Source of the DNA: CAWAHD01 sp963781785
GTDB taxonomy: Bacteria; Planctomycetota; Planctomycetia; Isosphaerales; Isosphaeraceae
Reading direction: 5' to 3'
Length of the DNA: 64,000 nucleotides
Assembly: GCA_963781785.1 (NCBI GenBank)
Contig: CAWAHD010000005.1
Coordinates: 1,984,001 to 2,048,000, forward strand
The translations under genes and the position numbers were made by a program. Positions 9,330 through 19,393 of this stretch are shown here, piece after piece. The notes below the pieces were generated by a model, which was given only the letters and a program-made list of their open reading frames with translations, did not search any database and had not been told where the DNA came from. The first letter of the stretch is position 1. Each line of letters starts with the position of its first letter.

Positions 9330-10201
9330 CGTCCCAGCCTTGTTCAGAGGCACCAAATCCGCCGTCAGCGCCAGGGTCGAGGTCGCGTCGTTGTAGGCGC
9401 CGCCGCCTGAGCCGGCTCCGCCGTCGCCGTTCGCCTGGTTCAGGATCAGGATGCTGCTCGACACCGTGGTCGTTACGGATAGCACGTTGGCAATGCCGCG
9501 TCCCTCGCCGTAGCCGCCGCCGCCCCCCTGGGCCAGGTTTTGGCCGATCGTGCAGCCGCTAACGGCGACCACGCTGGAGTTCAGGCTGCCGAAGTCGGAA
9601 GAGTTGTACCGCCCCAGGAAATTGAAGATGCCGCCTTCCGTCCCGAGACCGGCGAAGACCGCTCCGGTGCCCTCGGCCCTGCCCGTGTTGCCCTGGCCGC
9701 CGATGGCCTGGTTGTGGTCGAAGGTGCTGCCGGAGATCGAAGCCGTGGTAAAGATCCTGTAGATGGCGCCTCTCTCGGCTTGGCCCCGGAATTCCCCGGT
9801 CCCGCTGTTGCCGCCGACGGCTAAATTGCCGCTGAAGGTACTGTCCGTACGGGCTGGAGTTGTTGCCGCTGACAGCGAGCTGATTGGCCCCCAGGCCGTG
9901 GATGGTCACGCTCTCGGTGATGAGCAATTCGCCGCTGGTTAGCGTGATCGTTTCGCCTTTGAGCTTGGAAGAAAAGTCGATCGTATCGCCGCTCTGGGCC
10001 GCGGCGATGGCGGCGCGGAGCGAGCCCTTGCCGCTGTCCATGTTGTTCATCACCGTCAGCGTGCTGAGCAAGGTGCGGTCCTCCATCGGCTCGAGCCGCG
10101 GCCGCAGCTCCTTCCCGAAGGCGGGCCTCACATGGTGCGGCGAACACCAACAGCCGGCTACCCGCTACGATCTTCCTCGACCAGGTGACGAACTGACTCA
10201 T
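9330..10201 (-). pseudogene. Beta-helix gene with internal deletion and frameshifts
   Basis: A third copy of the beta-helix family, clearly broken. An ATG at 10201 starts MSQFVTWSRKIVAGSRLL, then another frame carries FGKELRPRLEPMEDRTLLST and the SNMDSGKGSLRAAIAAA-like block to AVSGNNSS. After about 9855 the frame shifts and continues STFSGNLAVGGNSGTG to GQNLAQGGGGGYGEG and LILNQANGDGG. Compared with the intact copy, the middle repeats are missing, so an out-of-frame deletion is likely. The C-terminus ends abruptly near LNKA at ~9333, next to the TIGR03032-like trace. Confidence 0.7.
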
Positions 10202-10396
10202 GATGGTGTCCTCTTGTTGCAGGTAGGGAGAGATTCGGGCGCTCGACGACCCAGCGAGCTCGGCGGGCGGTGCCCACCGACGGGAACTCAACGATGTTTC
10301 TCGTGCCGCTTCTGGGTGAAGGACTGCGCCCACTAAGGAGTTCGGGACAGGAATTCCCAGAAATACCCGATCTTGGGCATGACGAACGCGCGGAGC

Positions 10397-13300
10397 TCAG
10401 CGCGCCGGGGCGAAGACATCCGCGGGCAGCTCGCTGGCCGGGCCGGCGAGCACGGCTTCGGCCTCGGCGCGGAAGGTGACCAGTTCCTTGGAGTACAGCG
10501 CGCTCAGGTTCTTCTTCTGACTGATCCAGCGCACGGCGCGTTCGTAAAGGGCACGGGCTCCTTCGCGATGTCCCAGCCGGTGGTGGGCCATGGCCAGAAA
10601 GAAGAGGTCGAAGGCATCGGTCTGGCCGTTTCCCGCCGCAAGGCTTCGCTCCAGAGTGGTGATCGCCTCGGCATACTCGCCCGCTCGATACTGGACAACG
10701 CCCAGCGAATTGAGGTAGTTGTTCTGGGCCGGGGTCAGGTCGACGGCGCGACGGGCCAGATGCAGTGCGCGATGCGGGTCGCGGGTCGATTGGGGACCGG
10801 TGGCAAGCTCCCAGGCTCGGTTATTGCAGCACAGGGCCAACCGCTCGCGGATGGCGGGTTGGTCTGCCTGGCGCGCGAGCACAGTCTCCAGATCGGCGAT
10901 CGCGGGCTCATATCGTTTCAGGAATTGATAGAGAACCGCGCGCAGGCTCCGACTGCGGGCGTAGTTTGGCCGCAGGCGAATCGCTTGAGTCAAGTCGTCG
11001 ATCGCCTCCGGAAGGCGCTCCAGGTCGGCCAGGGCACGGGCGCGATGGTGGTAGGCATCGGCGTCGTTGGGATCGCTCTTGAGTCTCGCGGTGTAACGCT
11101 CGAGCCGTTCTGCGGGGGGCTCCGTGAACTCGTCGAGATGTCCAGCCAGCGTGCCGAAATCGACCTGGCTCGGAGGCAGGGGCGGTGCCGAGGCGTTGGC
11201 GGGGTCATCCTCGGAATAGGGCGGCGCGTCCCAGTTTAGGCCCATCCTGACGAGGTGCTTGCGAATCTTCCGCAGGTCCCAGACATGCACGGCCGGTGAC
11301 GGACGATCCTTGGTGGCCACCACGAGACGCGACCCGTCTGCGCTGAACGCGACATTCCCCACGGTGCAGAGGTCAGGGCTCGCCAGCCGCGCGAGCGTGC
11401 GGCCGGTCTCGCTCTCGACCAGGCGAATGACCTGGTCCGGGTCGGCGACGACCATCAGCCGGCCGTCGGGCGAGAAGCAGCGGAAGTAGCCGCCGACCTC
11501 GGTGATCTGCCGGTGCTCGCGCCAGGTGCCGACTTGCCAGAGACGGAGCCGTGAATTTCCCGCCAGCCACTTCCCGTCGGGGCTGAAGCGAATTCCGCCC
11601 GCACCGGTCGGCAGCTCGGCCACCTTCGTGCCATCAGCGATGCGCCAGACCTGGGCTCGGGGGGTAATTTGACTACCGGTGGCCAACCATTGCCCGTCCG
11701 GGCTGACGGCGACGGAACGGCAATCGTCGAGCGGACCGACCGGGATCATCCGCTCAGGAATCGCGACGTAAGCATAGTCACGGTCGGCCAAGGCCACGAT
11801 CCGACTCGATCGGTCCTCGGCAATCCCCCCATGACTCACCGGCAACGGGACCTGGCGCGGGGGCCCGATGTGGAATTGACCACGGTCTCGGTCGAGCTGA
11901 ACCGGCCATCTTTGCACGCCGATCGAGCCGCTTGTGATCAAGTCGCCGGAAGGCTCGAACATCAGGTTCCAGGCGTTGCCGATCGGCAGGAACGCAAGCT
12001 CGATGCCGCGGGCCAGGTCCCAGAGCACCGCGCCCCGGTTCGACCCCACGGCCAGGACCCGACCATCGTGGCGGATCGACGGGTTTGCATAATCCATTGG
12101 CTCACGAGAGGCATGGGCGAACGTCCGGTATTCCAGGGCCGGATCGACCTGGTACATCGTCAGTTTGTCCTCGAGCGTAACGACGATCCGTCCGTCCCGG
12201 CTGAATTGGGTACCGTAAGAGCCGGTCAGGCTCAGCCACGGCCGGCCCAGGACCGGATCCCAGAGCCGCAGCCGGCCTTCCCAGCCGTTGCTGGCCAGCA
12301 GCGTGCCGGCGGGGTGGAAGGCCGCACTTAGACCGCTATTGTCATGGCCTTCGAGTGTCGCCCGGGGAATGCCGGTGGCGGCGTCCCAGAGGTCGATCTT
12401 GGGGTCGTAGCCCGCTGTCGCCAGTGTGACTCCATCGGGGCTCCAGGCGACATCATCAGCGCCAGTCCGCAGGGGAAACAACCGGACAAGCGTGCCGGAT
12501 TCCCCCTCGAGGATCCTGCAAGTGGCGGGTTTCGACGCGTTGTCGATGGCCGCGATCTGAGCCCCGTCTGGACGGAACGCCAGGCGATCGGCTCTCGCAG
12601 GCCACGGACGGCCGGGCTGGCCGGTGGCCAGATCATAGACGAGGAAGTCGCCATCCTCGTGGGCGACAGCGATTCGCCGGCTGTCCGGGCTGAATCTGGC
12701 CGCCCGCCAGACCGGGCCCGGGTCCTCGACGGCGGTGGCGCCCCGGTCGACGTCCCAAACAGTCAGAGCACGGCCGGGTTGATGCGTGGTCGCGAGATAG
12801 CGGCCATCGGGACTGAAGCTGAAGACCCAGATTTCCTGATCGCCGGGGACCTGGAAACGGGCAACTTCCCCGTCGTCGACGATGCGGCGAATCGAGATCG
12901 CCCCATCGCGGAATCGGAACGCGTAGCGGGTCATGGTGGGGTCGAAGGCGCTCGCGATGACCTCTGGGGGTTGAGTGACGACCCGGCCGGTGCGCTTCAG
13001 GTCGGGGAGGGCCAGTGCAGCAATCGCCAGGTCGCGGAGCCTCTCGCGGCGCGGGTCCGAGTCCGGCCCCCGCGGCAGGCCGTTGAGGAGGCTCACGGCC
13101 TGGCGCACCGCCTCGAGGCTCTCGAATCGCTGGCCGGGCCGGCGGCTGAACCCGCCGGCACGGGCTTGCGCGGCGTAGGCGTCGACCGCGCGCCAGCGGG
13201 CATCGAGCGCTGCCCTGTCCGAGCGAAGGCGCTCGATCTCCAGCTCGCCCGCGTGTTTGCGGAAGAAGATTGCCGCTGTGGTCGACACGACAGCCAGCAC

Positions 13301-14821
13301 AATCGTCAAGAGCGCCGCGGCGATGCTCACGGCGGCCAGCCGCGGGTCGCGCTTGCACCAGCGCCAGAGTCGCTCGATGTCCGACACGGGCCGCGACCGG
13401 ATCGGACGCCCCTCGACGAACCGGCGCAACTCGTCGGCCATCGCTCCCGCCGAGCGGAACCGGTCTGCGCTCTCCTTCGATAGAGCCTTCAGAACGATCG
13501 TCTCCAGGTCGCGCGGGACGTTCCGGTCGAGTTGCCGCGGCGGGGGCGGCGCGTCGTTTCGGATCCGCTCGATCAGCCGGATCTGGTCAGTCTCCTGAAA
13601 CGGCGGACGCAAGGCGAGCAATTCGTAAAGGGTCGCCCCCAGAGAATAGATATCACCGTACCGGTCCGACGTTCCCCGGAATCGCTCGGGCGCCATGTAG
13701 CGGAGTGTCCCCACCAATTCGCGCGACTGAGTCAGGTCGGCGCTCTCCTCCAGCTTCGCCAGCCCGAAGTCGGTCATCCAGACGTTGCCCATGGCGTCCA
13801 GGAGAAGGTTCGACGGCTTGACGTCGCGATGCAGGACGCCGCGACGGTGGGCGTACTCCAGGGCGTCGGCCACCTGGACGCCGACCCGCGCGATCTCGCG
13901 GTAGTACCGCAGCTCGCGCAGGTTGCTCAGCGACGACGATCCGAACTTGACCGGCTCATGATCGACGGACTCTTCCGGCCCTTCTTCTGCCGTGCGAGAT
14001 CCCGGATGTTGGAGCGTTTCGCCCGAGCGACAGTTCGCGTCTCGCGCGGATTCTGCATTGCCGGCAACGAGCGCGACGGCGTCCCGAGCGGCCTGGCCGG
14101 TCGCCGTGGCGATGCTGACCGCATCGGTCGCCCCGTCGAAGCGACCGGTTAAGAGCCCTTTGACTGCGGCCGAGGCGGCGGGCGAGGCGGCCGTGTCGGG
14201 GATGGTGACATTCGCATCGGGTCCCATGAGATGATCGGCGTCGACGGCGTCGCCGCGCAGACGACGGATGTCGGCCAGGACGCGGTCCAGGGGCTGCCCC
14301 TGGATGAATTGCATGGCGTAGTAGCAGACTCCGTCGTGCTCGCCGTAGTCGAAGACACTCACGATGTTGGTGTGGTGCAGCCCGGCGGCCAGCCGGGCCT
14401 CGGCGTGGAAGCGCCGCAAGTATTTCGGGTCGGCCCGGAATCGCGGCTGCATGACCTTGAGCGCCACCCGGTTCTTCAGCGATTCGTGCTCGGCCTCGTA
14501 CACCACGCCCATGCCCCCGCCGCCGATCCGGCGGATGAGGAGGTAATCACCCAACCGCTCGGGTGACGGGCTCTCGCTTCCGGACTCGCGCGTGCCCGTC
14601 CGCTGCCCCGAGGAGAGAATCACGCTTCCCGCCGAGCCGCCGAGCTGCTCCAGCTCGACCAGCGCGGGGATCAAGTCGCGGATCTGCCCGGCAAGCTCCG
14701 GATGGCGTTCCATGAGCGCAGTCAGTGCCGGCCGTTCACCGCGACGGAACCGCTCCAGAAACGACTCGACGACCGGTCCCAGGGGATCGTCGAACGGCGA
14801 TGCCGGCTTGCCGCCGTTCAT
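10397..14821 (-). CDS. Transmembrane Ser/Thr protein kinase with WD40 and TPR repeats
   Basis: The product has 1474 residues from ATG 14821, which has a perfect AAGGAGGT upstream and overlaps the sigma-factor stop as ATGA. Residues 1-60 form a small helical domain common before planctomycete kinases. The Hanks-type kinase follows: Gly loop IGGGGMG (99-105), Lys122, HRDVKPSN (331-338), DFG (351-353) and APE (377-379), so it should be active. An insert of ~115 residues (about 188-300), low-complexity and Ala/Asp-rich, splits the lobe between hinge and catalytic loop. One membrane helix (498-520) is followed by many WD40-like repeats (FSPDGRYLA, FRPDGAQIA) and then TPRs near the C-terminus. By topology the repeats would be outside or periplasm-like, the kinase cytoplasmic. 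Translational coupling to the sigma gene implies a shared signalling role. Confidence 0.92.
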   Translation of the reverse strand: MNGGKPASPFDDPLGPVVESFLERFRRGERPALTALMERHPELAGQIRDLIPALVELEQLGGSAGSVILSSGQRTGTRESGSESPSPERLGDYLLIRRIGGGGMGVVYEAEHESLKNRVALKVMQPRFRADPKYLRRFHAEARLAAGLHHTNIVSVFDYGEHDGVCYYAMQFIQGQPLDRVLADIRRLRGDAVDADHLMGPDANVTIPDTAASPAASAAVKGLLTGRFDGATDAVSIATATGQAARDAVALVAGNAESARDANCRSGETLQHPGSRTAEEGPEESVDHEPVKFGSSSLSNLRELRYYREIARVGVQVADALEYAHRRGVLHRDVKPSNLLLDAMGNVWMTDFGLAKLEESADLTQSRELVGTLRYMAPERFRGTSDRYGDIYSLGATLYELLALRPPFQETDQIRLIERIRNDAPPPPRQLDRNVPRDLETIVLKALSKESADRFRSAGAMADELRRFVEGRPIRSRPVSDIERLWRWCKRDPRLAAVSIAAALLTIVLAVVSTTAAIFFRKHAGELEIERLRSDRAALDARWRAVDAYAAQARAGGFSRRPGQRFESLEAVRQAVSLLNGLPRGPDSDPRRERLRDLAIAALALPDLKRTGRVVTQPPEVIASAFDPTMTRYAFRFRDGAISIRRIVDDGEVARFQVPGDQEIWVFSFSPDGRYLATTHQPGRALTVWDVDRGATAVEDPGPVWRAARFSPDSRRIAVAHEDGDFLVYDLATGQPGRPWPARADRLAFRPDGAQIAAIDNASKPATCRILEGESGTLVRLFPLRTGADDVAWSPDGVTLATAGYDPKIDLWDAATGIPRATLEGHDNSGLSAAFHPAGTLLASNGWEGRLRLWDPVLGRPWLSLTGSYGTQFSRDGRIVVTLEDKLTMYQVDPALEYRTFAHASREPMDYANPSIRHDGRVLAVGSNRGAVLWDLARGIELAFLPIGNAWNLMFEPSGDLITSGSIGVQRWPVQLDRDRGQFHIGPPRQVPLPVSHGGIAEDRSSRIVALADRDYAYVAIPERMIPVGPLDDCRSVAVSPDGQWLATGSQITPRAQVWRIADGTKVAELPTGAGGIRFSPDGKWLAGNSRLRLWQVGTWREHRQITEVGGYFRCFSPDGRLMVVADPDQVIRLVESETGRTLARLASPDLCTVGNVAFSADGSRLVVATKDRPSPAVHVWDLRKIRKHLVRMGLNWDAPPYSEDDPANASAPPLPPSQVDFGTLAGHLDEFTEPPAERLERYTARLKSDPNDADAYHHRARALADLERLPEAIDDLTQAIRLRPNYARSRSLRAVLYQFLKRYEPAIADLETVLARQADQPAIRERLALCCNNRAWELATGPQSTRDPHRALHLARRAVDLTPAQNNYLNSLGVVQYRAGEYAEAITTLERSLAAGNGQTDAFDLFFLAMAHHRLGHREGARALYERAVRWISQKKNLSALYSKELVTFRAEAEAVLAGPASELPADVFAPAR

Positions 14822-15483
14822 GGACAGACCTCCTTCTGCCCTCCCGGCAGGACCGAGAGGATGTCCTTGAGCCGAGTCAAAGCCCGGAGGTAGCGCTTGG
14901 TCGCCGCCGACTCGGAGAGCCCCAGCACGCGTGCGCACTCGCTGTTTGTGAGCTGCTCGAAGTGCCGCAGAACCAGCACCTCGCGGTCGACGGGGTCCAT
15001 CAGGTCGAGCGCCTGCTGCAACCGCTGTTTGCGCTCGGCGCGCATGGCCACCTCGCTCGCCCGGGTGTCGCGGCCGAGGAGCTGCGCTGCCAGGGCCGCC
15101 GAGCTCGCCGCGGGCAACGCCCCGGCGTGGATCGAGACGTCACGACTGGCGTCCCGCGACCTGGTTCCGAGCTGCTGGCGATGCACGATCTGCAACCGCT
15201 GGAGTGTCAAGAACCGGAGCCACAAAAAGGGCGGCATGGGATCCGGCTGGCGCGCGTACTCGGGCCTGCGCGCAGTGGCCTCGAGGAACGCCTCCTGGAT
15301 CACGTCCGAGGGGTCGATGCGGCCGCGCAGTCGCTGGTCCAGCCTGAGCGATACCATCCGCCGCAGGCGATCGCGGTGTGCTGACAGGAACTGGCCCCAG
15401 TCCGCGCGATCAGTCCCGTGTGCGCCGACCCGATCCGGATCCACGCCTTCCCCCGAATTGCCCGTAGCCTCGTTCGCGCCCAT
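14818..15483 (-). CDS. ECF-type sigma-70 family RNA polymerase sigma factor
   Basis: The 221-residue product (ATG 15483) has sigma region 2 (LRRMVSLRLDQRLRGRIDPS, DVIQEAFLEA) and region 4 with a helix-turn-helix (VDREVLVLRHFEQLTNSECA, RVLGLSESAATKRY). This arrangement is typical of planctomycete ECF factors encoded directly upstream of giant kinases, in which kinase output is thought to set sigma activity. No anti-sigma gene is visible. An upstream TTG at 15534 is possible but less likely. The stop overlaps the kinase start by 4 nt, so the two form an operon. Confidence 0.9.
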   Translation of the reverse strand: MGANEATGNSGEGVDPDRVGAHGTDRADWGQFLSAHRDRLRRMVSLRLDQRLRGRIDPSDVIQEAFLEATARRPEYARQPDPMPPFLWLRFLTLQRLQIVHRQQLGTRSRDASRDVSIHAGALPAASSAALAAQLLGRDTRASEVAMRAERKQRLQQALDLMDPVDREVLVLRHFEQLTNSECARVLGLSESAATKRYLRALTRLKDILSVLPGGQKEVCP

Positions 15484-15685
15484 GATAGATAAGACTGCGC
15501 TCGGCCGCCGTTTCGGGACACGAAAAGTCCCCAAAGGTGATTGGAGAGAATTCTAAGAGCAGTCGACCCGCGACACCATGGGCTGATGCGCCTTTGTTTC
15601 TTCGAGATTTGAGGTCGACCGGCCGGATGTGGGCCGGTACGATCTCCACGGTCGCAACCAGATCTCGCATTCAAGGAGGGATATC

Positions 15686-16279
15686 ATGACGCGCCCCCGC
15701 GTCTCGATCGCCGGGTTGATGGCTGCAGTGGCTGTGGTTGCCGTCAATGTCGCGGTCTGGCGGTCAATCTACTCAGGTGGATCCAATTCCCAAGCGGCAT
15801 TCTTTTATGCATGCGGCATCCTACCGCTCGCGAGCCTGCTGATCGTGGTCGGCTCGTTCTCTGTCCCAGGCCTCCTGCGGGGAAGCCCGCTGTCCCCGTT
15901 CGTCTTCGGTTTCGAGGCGGTGGGTTGGGTGGTGCTCTTCGCCTTCCTGTCCTGGTACTCCATCGCCGAGCACGCGGTCATCGGCTATGCCAGCGCGATC
16001 GTCGCACCGATTCGGCCCTCTGTGATGTCTTACTTGGAAAACGCTCCAGAATGGGGCAAGCTCTTCGTGGAGTTCGGGTTCTCGACTGTCCTGTTTTCGA
16101 CGCCCCAGTTGGTGCTGGCGCTCTTGGGCGGATGGCTGGCCCGCAGGCTGGGATTGACGTTGCGGCTCGAACGTAGGCATGCACTTCCGGCCATGCCTGC
16201 TCTGGAAGAGATGAGGGAAACAGCCATGCCTGAGATGTCTGTGCAAAACGCGCGGCCCGCCGCGGGTGCTCTGAAATGA
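15686..16279 (+). CDS. Small integral membrane protein of the SIAGLM type (paralogue of 3068-3562)
   Basis: The 197-residue protein starts at ATG 15686 with a strong AAGGAGGG at 15673-15680. It begins TRPRVSIAGLMAAVAVVAVN and has about four membrane segments, then GGWLARRLGLTLRLERR and a soluble C-terminal tail of ~35 residues absent from the paralogue at 3068. Conserved blocks (CGILPLASLL, SPFVFGFEAVGW, SWYS) and a shared 5' leader show that the two genes are duplicates. It is divergent from the sigma/kinase operon. Function unknown. Confidence 0.8.
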   Translation: MTRPRVSIAGLMAAVAVVAVNVAVWRSIYSGGSNSQAAFFYACGILPLASLLIVVGSFSVPGLLRGSPLSPFVFGFEAVGWVVLFAFLSWYSIAEHAVIGYASAIVAPIRPSVMSYLENAPEWGKLFVEFGFSTVLFSTPQLVLALLGGWLARRLGLTLRLERRHALPAMPALEEMRETAMPEMSVQNARPAAGALK

Positions 16280-16293
16280 GGCAGATGCTCCGC

Positions 16294-17313
16294 TCACGCC
16301 GCCTTGGCCTTCACGGCCGGGACCCCGCCGGGAACCTCGCGAAAGCTGTCGAGACTCTGACGGAGCTTGGGCACCAGGTCGTCGAATCGCTTGGTCTCGA
16401 CGGTGTACTTGACTTCATAGTCAAAGCGGCCGCCGCGGAACCGCCGCTCGATCACGGTCATCGAGAACGGACCTCGCGCGGTGCGTACCACGGTCTCGAG
16501 AGTCGGGACCTTTTCTTTCGAAATCACCTTGCAAGAGATGATCTCGCAGCGAGGGTCTTCGCGGTGGAGCTGCTCGGGAAGCTGTCTGGCCAGCTCTTCC
16601 AGGTCAAGTTCGCGATGCGGCTGGGCCAGCACCAGGAGGTTGTCAGACCACACGCCGTGGGGCGGGCCGTTGGCGTACAAGAGGGCGACCTCGCTGGGAG
16701 CAAGCGCCGGGCTCCACGTCTCCGGAAGGTCGATCGCAAACTTGTACTCCCGTTGAATCCACCGATTGGTCGCCTTTGCCACCAGGTCCGCGCCAGAGTT
16801 CGGCGGTGAGAACGTGGAGGAGTCGACCATGGCGTCGAACGCCGGGCGAGCCGTGGCGTAAACCGAATCTTCGACGTTCAGGATGAACGTATAGAGCTGC
16901 CGGTTCTTGATCAGGCGCACGCTCACCTCACGCCAGAAGCCCCCGGCATCGGGATGAAACTCCCAGATCGTCTCCAGCCGCTCGCCGTGGCCGTCCTTGA
17001 TGATCTTGTTCGACGCCAGCTTGCCGCTGGGACGGCCGTTCCGCTCGGCGTTCTTGTCGATGCGGGTACGATACTCGTCCAGGCTCTCAGGCGCCAGCGC
17101 CAGCTCGCAGGCCGCCACGCCCGGTCTTTCGAAGTCGCGCTGTGGAATGATTGCCACGAAGATCCGGTCCTCTTCTTCGTGCACGGCAATCGACCAGGCC
17201 TTGGGAATTCGCGCCTTGAGGCCGTACTTGGGGGCCTCGAACGGCGCCGTTGGCGGCAGATCAGGCGCCTGGTCCGCGACAGTCGACACCAGGAAGACGA
17301 GAAGTACTGTCAC
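16294..17313 (-). CDS. Predicted secreted protein with two PsbP/LpqN-like halves
   Basis: The 339-residue product starts at GTG 17313 with GGGGAGGT just upstream. A short hydrophobic N-terminus (VLLVFLVSTVADQAP) is a probable signal peptide. Two similar alpha/beta halves follow: YGLKARIPKAWSIAVHEEEDR... (about 30-165) and YKFAIDLPETWSPALAPSEV... (about 185-325). Each starts with an aromatic strand and a PxxW motif, as in PsbP-like or lipoprotein LpqN-like folds; that resemblance is only by eye. Its stop is 14 nt from the convergent membrane-protein gene. Only 18 nt separate its start from the stop of the frameshifted gene 17332-19233, so they may be cotranscribed. Confidence 0.75.
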   Translation of the reverse strand: MTVLLVFLVSTVADQAPDLPPTAPFEAPKYGLKARIPKAWSIAVHEEEDRIFVAIIPQRDFERPGVAACELALAPESLDEYRTRIDKNAERNGRPSGKLASNKIIKDGHGERLETIWEFHPDAGGFWREVSVRLIKNRQLYTFILNVEDSVYATARPAFDAMVDSSTFSPPNSGADLVAKATNRWIQREYKFAIDLPETWSPALAPSEVALLYANGPPHGVWSDNLLVLAQPHRELDLEELARQLPEQLHREDPRCEIISCKVISKEKVPTLETVVRTARGPFSMTVIERRFRGGRFDYEVKYTVETKRFDDLVPKLRQSLDSFREVPGGVPAVKAKAA

Positions 17314-17331
17314 GATCGGACCTCCCCATTG

Positions 17332-19233
17332 TCACAACTCACGGATGTAGTCAGCCGCATAGGACCGGACGTGCTTGCCGTTCAAGACGTGAAAGATGCG
17401 CAGACGCTCGAGTAACGGAGCGCTGAACCTCTTGAGCGGCAGGTGGACGATCTTGCGGCCGAACCTCTTGGCCAGCCGCCGCCATGATGACGGGGGAATC
17501 CTCCGGCTGACCACCGCGACATGGCGATCCTTGCTGTGCAGAAACCCCGCGGCCAGCAGCCGCTCTTCCAGCGTGGCCGTGAAATCCAGCCGCTTGTCGG
17601 TCCAGACGTCCGGGATCGGCCGGGGGGAAAAATGAAGAGGGCGCCGCCGTACTCGGCCTGCGCAATCCCCGGGCCGACCATGTTCTTCATCGGATCGGTT
17701 GCGTAAAAGGCCAGCGTCGATTCCTCCAGGTGCTCGGCGTACCAGGTCGTCCGGCTAGTGTACACGGCCGGGTCGGCCGGCTCATCGAACAGGAAGATCA
17801 CGACCTCGATCGACCCCCGGCTCGGTGGCACCACCTTCACGTACAGGTCGCCCTTATGCCAGTTGCGCAGGGTTTCCCGGATATCGATCCCGTCGCGCAC
17901 GCTCGTGGTGAACTTCTCGGTGCGCGCCAGGTCCGCGCCGATCAGTGCCTTGGCCTGATCGCGCACATGGCGATGGAAGCTCTCGATCCGGTCGTCCTCC
18001 GGGGGGTGCGAACACATTCCGAACGGATCCCAGCGCTGCCGCCAGCGGGCCTGGTCTTGCTTGTCAGGCTGGGGCCGGAGCTCGCAGGTCCGCCACGAGA
18101 TCGTCCGGCCGGGCAGCCGGCTCACCATCCTGCCCGTGCCCCACACCGGCAGCTCCGCACGGTCGATCCCCATCCGCGCCAGGCCGGGTTCCTCGAATGC
18201 CGGCTCTCCAGCGGAATCTCCAGGACTGGCCAAGGCATGCGCGTACGATCGCGCGATCCTGGCCACCGCCAGAGCGAAGTCGTCGCCCCCGGTCTGCTTG
18301 GCCGCGACGATCAAGGTGTAGAGGTCCGGCGTCAGGCGCCGGTCCAGCAGCGAGAGGTTACGGATGTAACGCAAATAGATCGACAGAAGCTGCGGCGTGA
18401 TCCGCTCGGCCGTTCTTGGATGCTTCTCCTTCAGGACTTCCCGCGCCTCGAGAACCATCTCCTTGACGCCGTCAGCCGCCAGGTTGTCGTCGGAGAGCAG
18501 CTCGCGGCGGCCGCGCTCGTAAAGGCTCGTGATATACGGGAGCTCGCCCAGCACAAAGATCAATGTCCGCGGATCGACGCCGTACGTGACGATTGGCGCG
18601 AAGAAGGGTGCGGGCTCGGGAGGTGGCAGCGAGCGCCTGAAACGCGTCGCGAATCCACGGCCAGTCCAGGATCGAGCAGACAAACAGCGTCAAGCGATGG
18701 TGCGTCTCCAGCTCGCGCAGGCGATGCGCCATCCAGCGGATCCGGTCAGAGTTCTGACCCGCCTCAGGGGGCGGGACCGCAGGCAGTATGGCGGCAGCAA
18801 ACCGGGACAGATTCACCCGCTTGAGTGCATACGGATCGGGGAACACGCTGGTGACCGGCACGAACCGCGGCGTTTCCATGTCGATGAATTCGCGCGCGAT
18901 CCGCTCGCCCCGCGCCATCCGCAAGGCCGCGATCACTCCCTGGCACGGATCGATCGGCACAAAACTATAGCCGGGCTCTATTTCGGCGTCAGCATCTTCC
19001 GTTTCGGCGTCGACCTGTACAACGACCGAGATGGCTGGAAGCTGTTCGATCGCCTCCTCGACGTCTTCCTGAAACGAGGGCGGCAACGGCACGGCCACAC
19101 AGTCGTACGGCCGCGATAGCAGCTCGTCGCGCACCTGGACCGCGAAATCCCCTGACCCGTGAATGATCGGCATGACCCGGATCCGCGGGCTGATCGCCAG
19201 GAAGTCATCGGCCGTCGCGCGGCTTGCGCTCAC
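17332..19233 (-). pseudogene. Unknown conserved-looking gene with two compensating frameshifts
   Basis: Read as one gene from GTG 19233 (CGGAGAA upstream) to the stop at 17332, this would encode about 633 residues. The first ~205 residues (ISPRIRVMPIIHGSGDFAVQ to LFVCSILDWPWIRDAF) and the last ~100 (DVWTDKRLDFTATLEERLLA to RSYAADYIREL) share one frame, but the middle (LPPPEPAPFFAPIVTYGVDP to AEYGGALFIFPP) lies in another. An extra base near 18640, for example in TTT, and a missing base in the C run at ~17622-17627 would restore one frame. The net change is zero, so the ends agree. The N-terminal VMPIIHGSGDFAVQVRDELL segment hints at a Rossmann-like domain; no family is recognised. Either sequencing error or real decay. 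Confidence 0.65.
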
Positions 19234-19393
19234 TCGGGTTCTCCGTGACAGTCCGTCATGACGTTCAGGCGGGTCGGGCGCGCCGTGCTTACGCGGCGGA
19301 AACGTGTTCCAACTGCCTGATGATTAGTGTAGCGTCGTATGCCCGTCAGGGCGACGGTTGTTTCCCGAAGCTTTTGGCCAGGTGAAAACGGTC

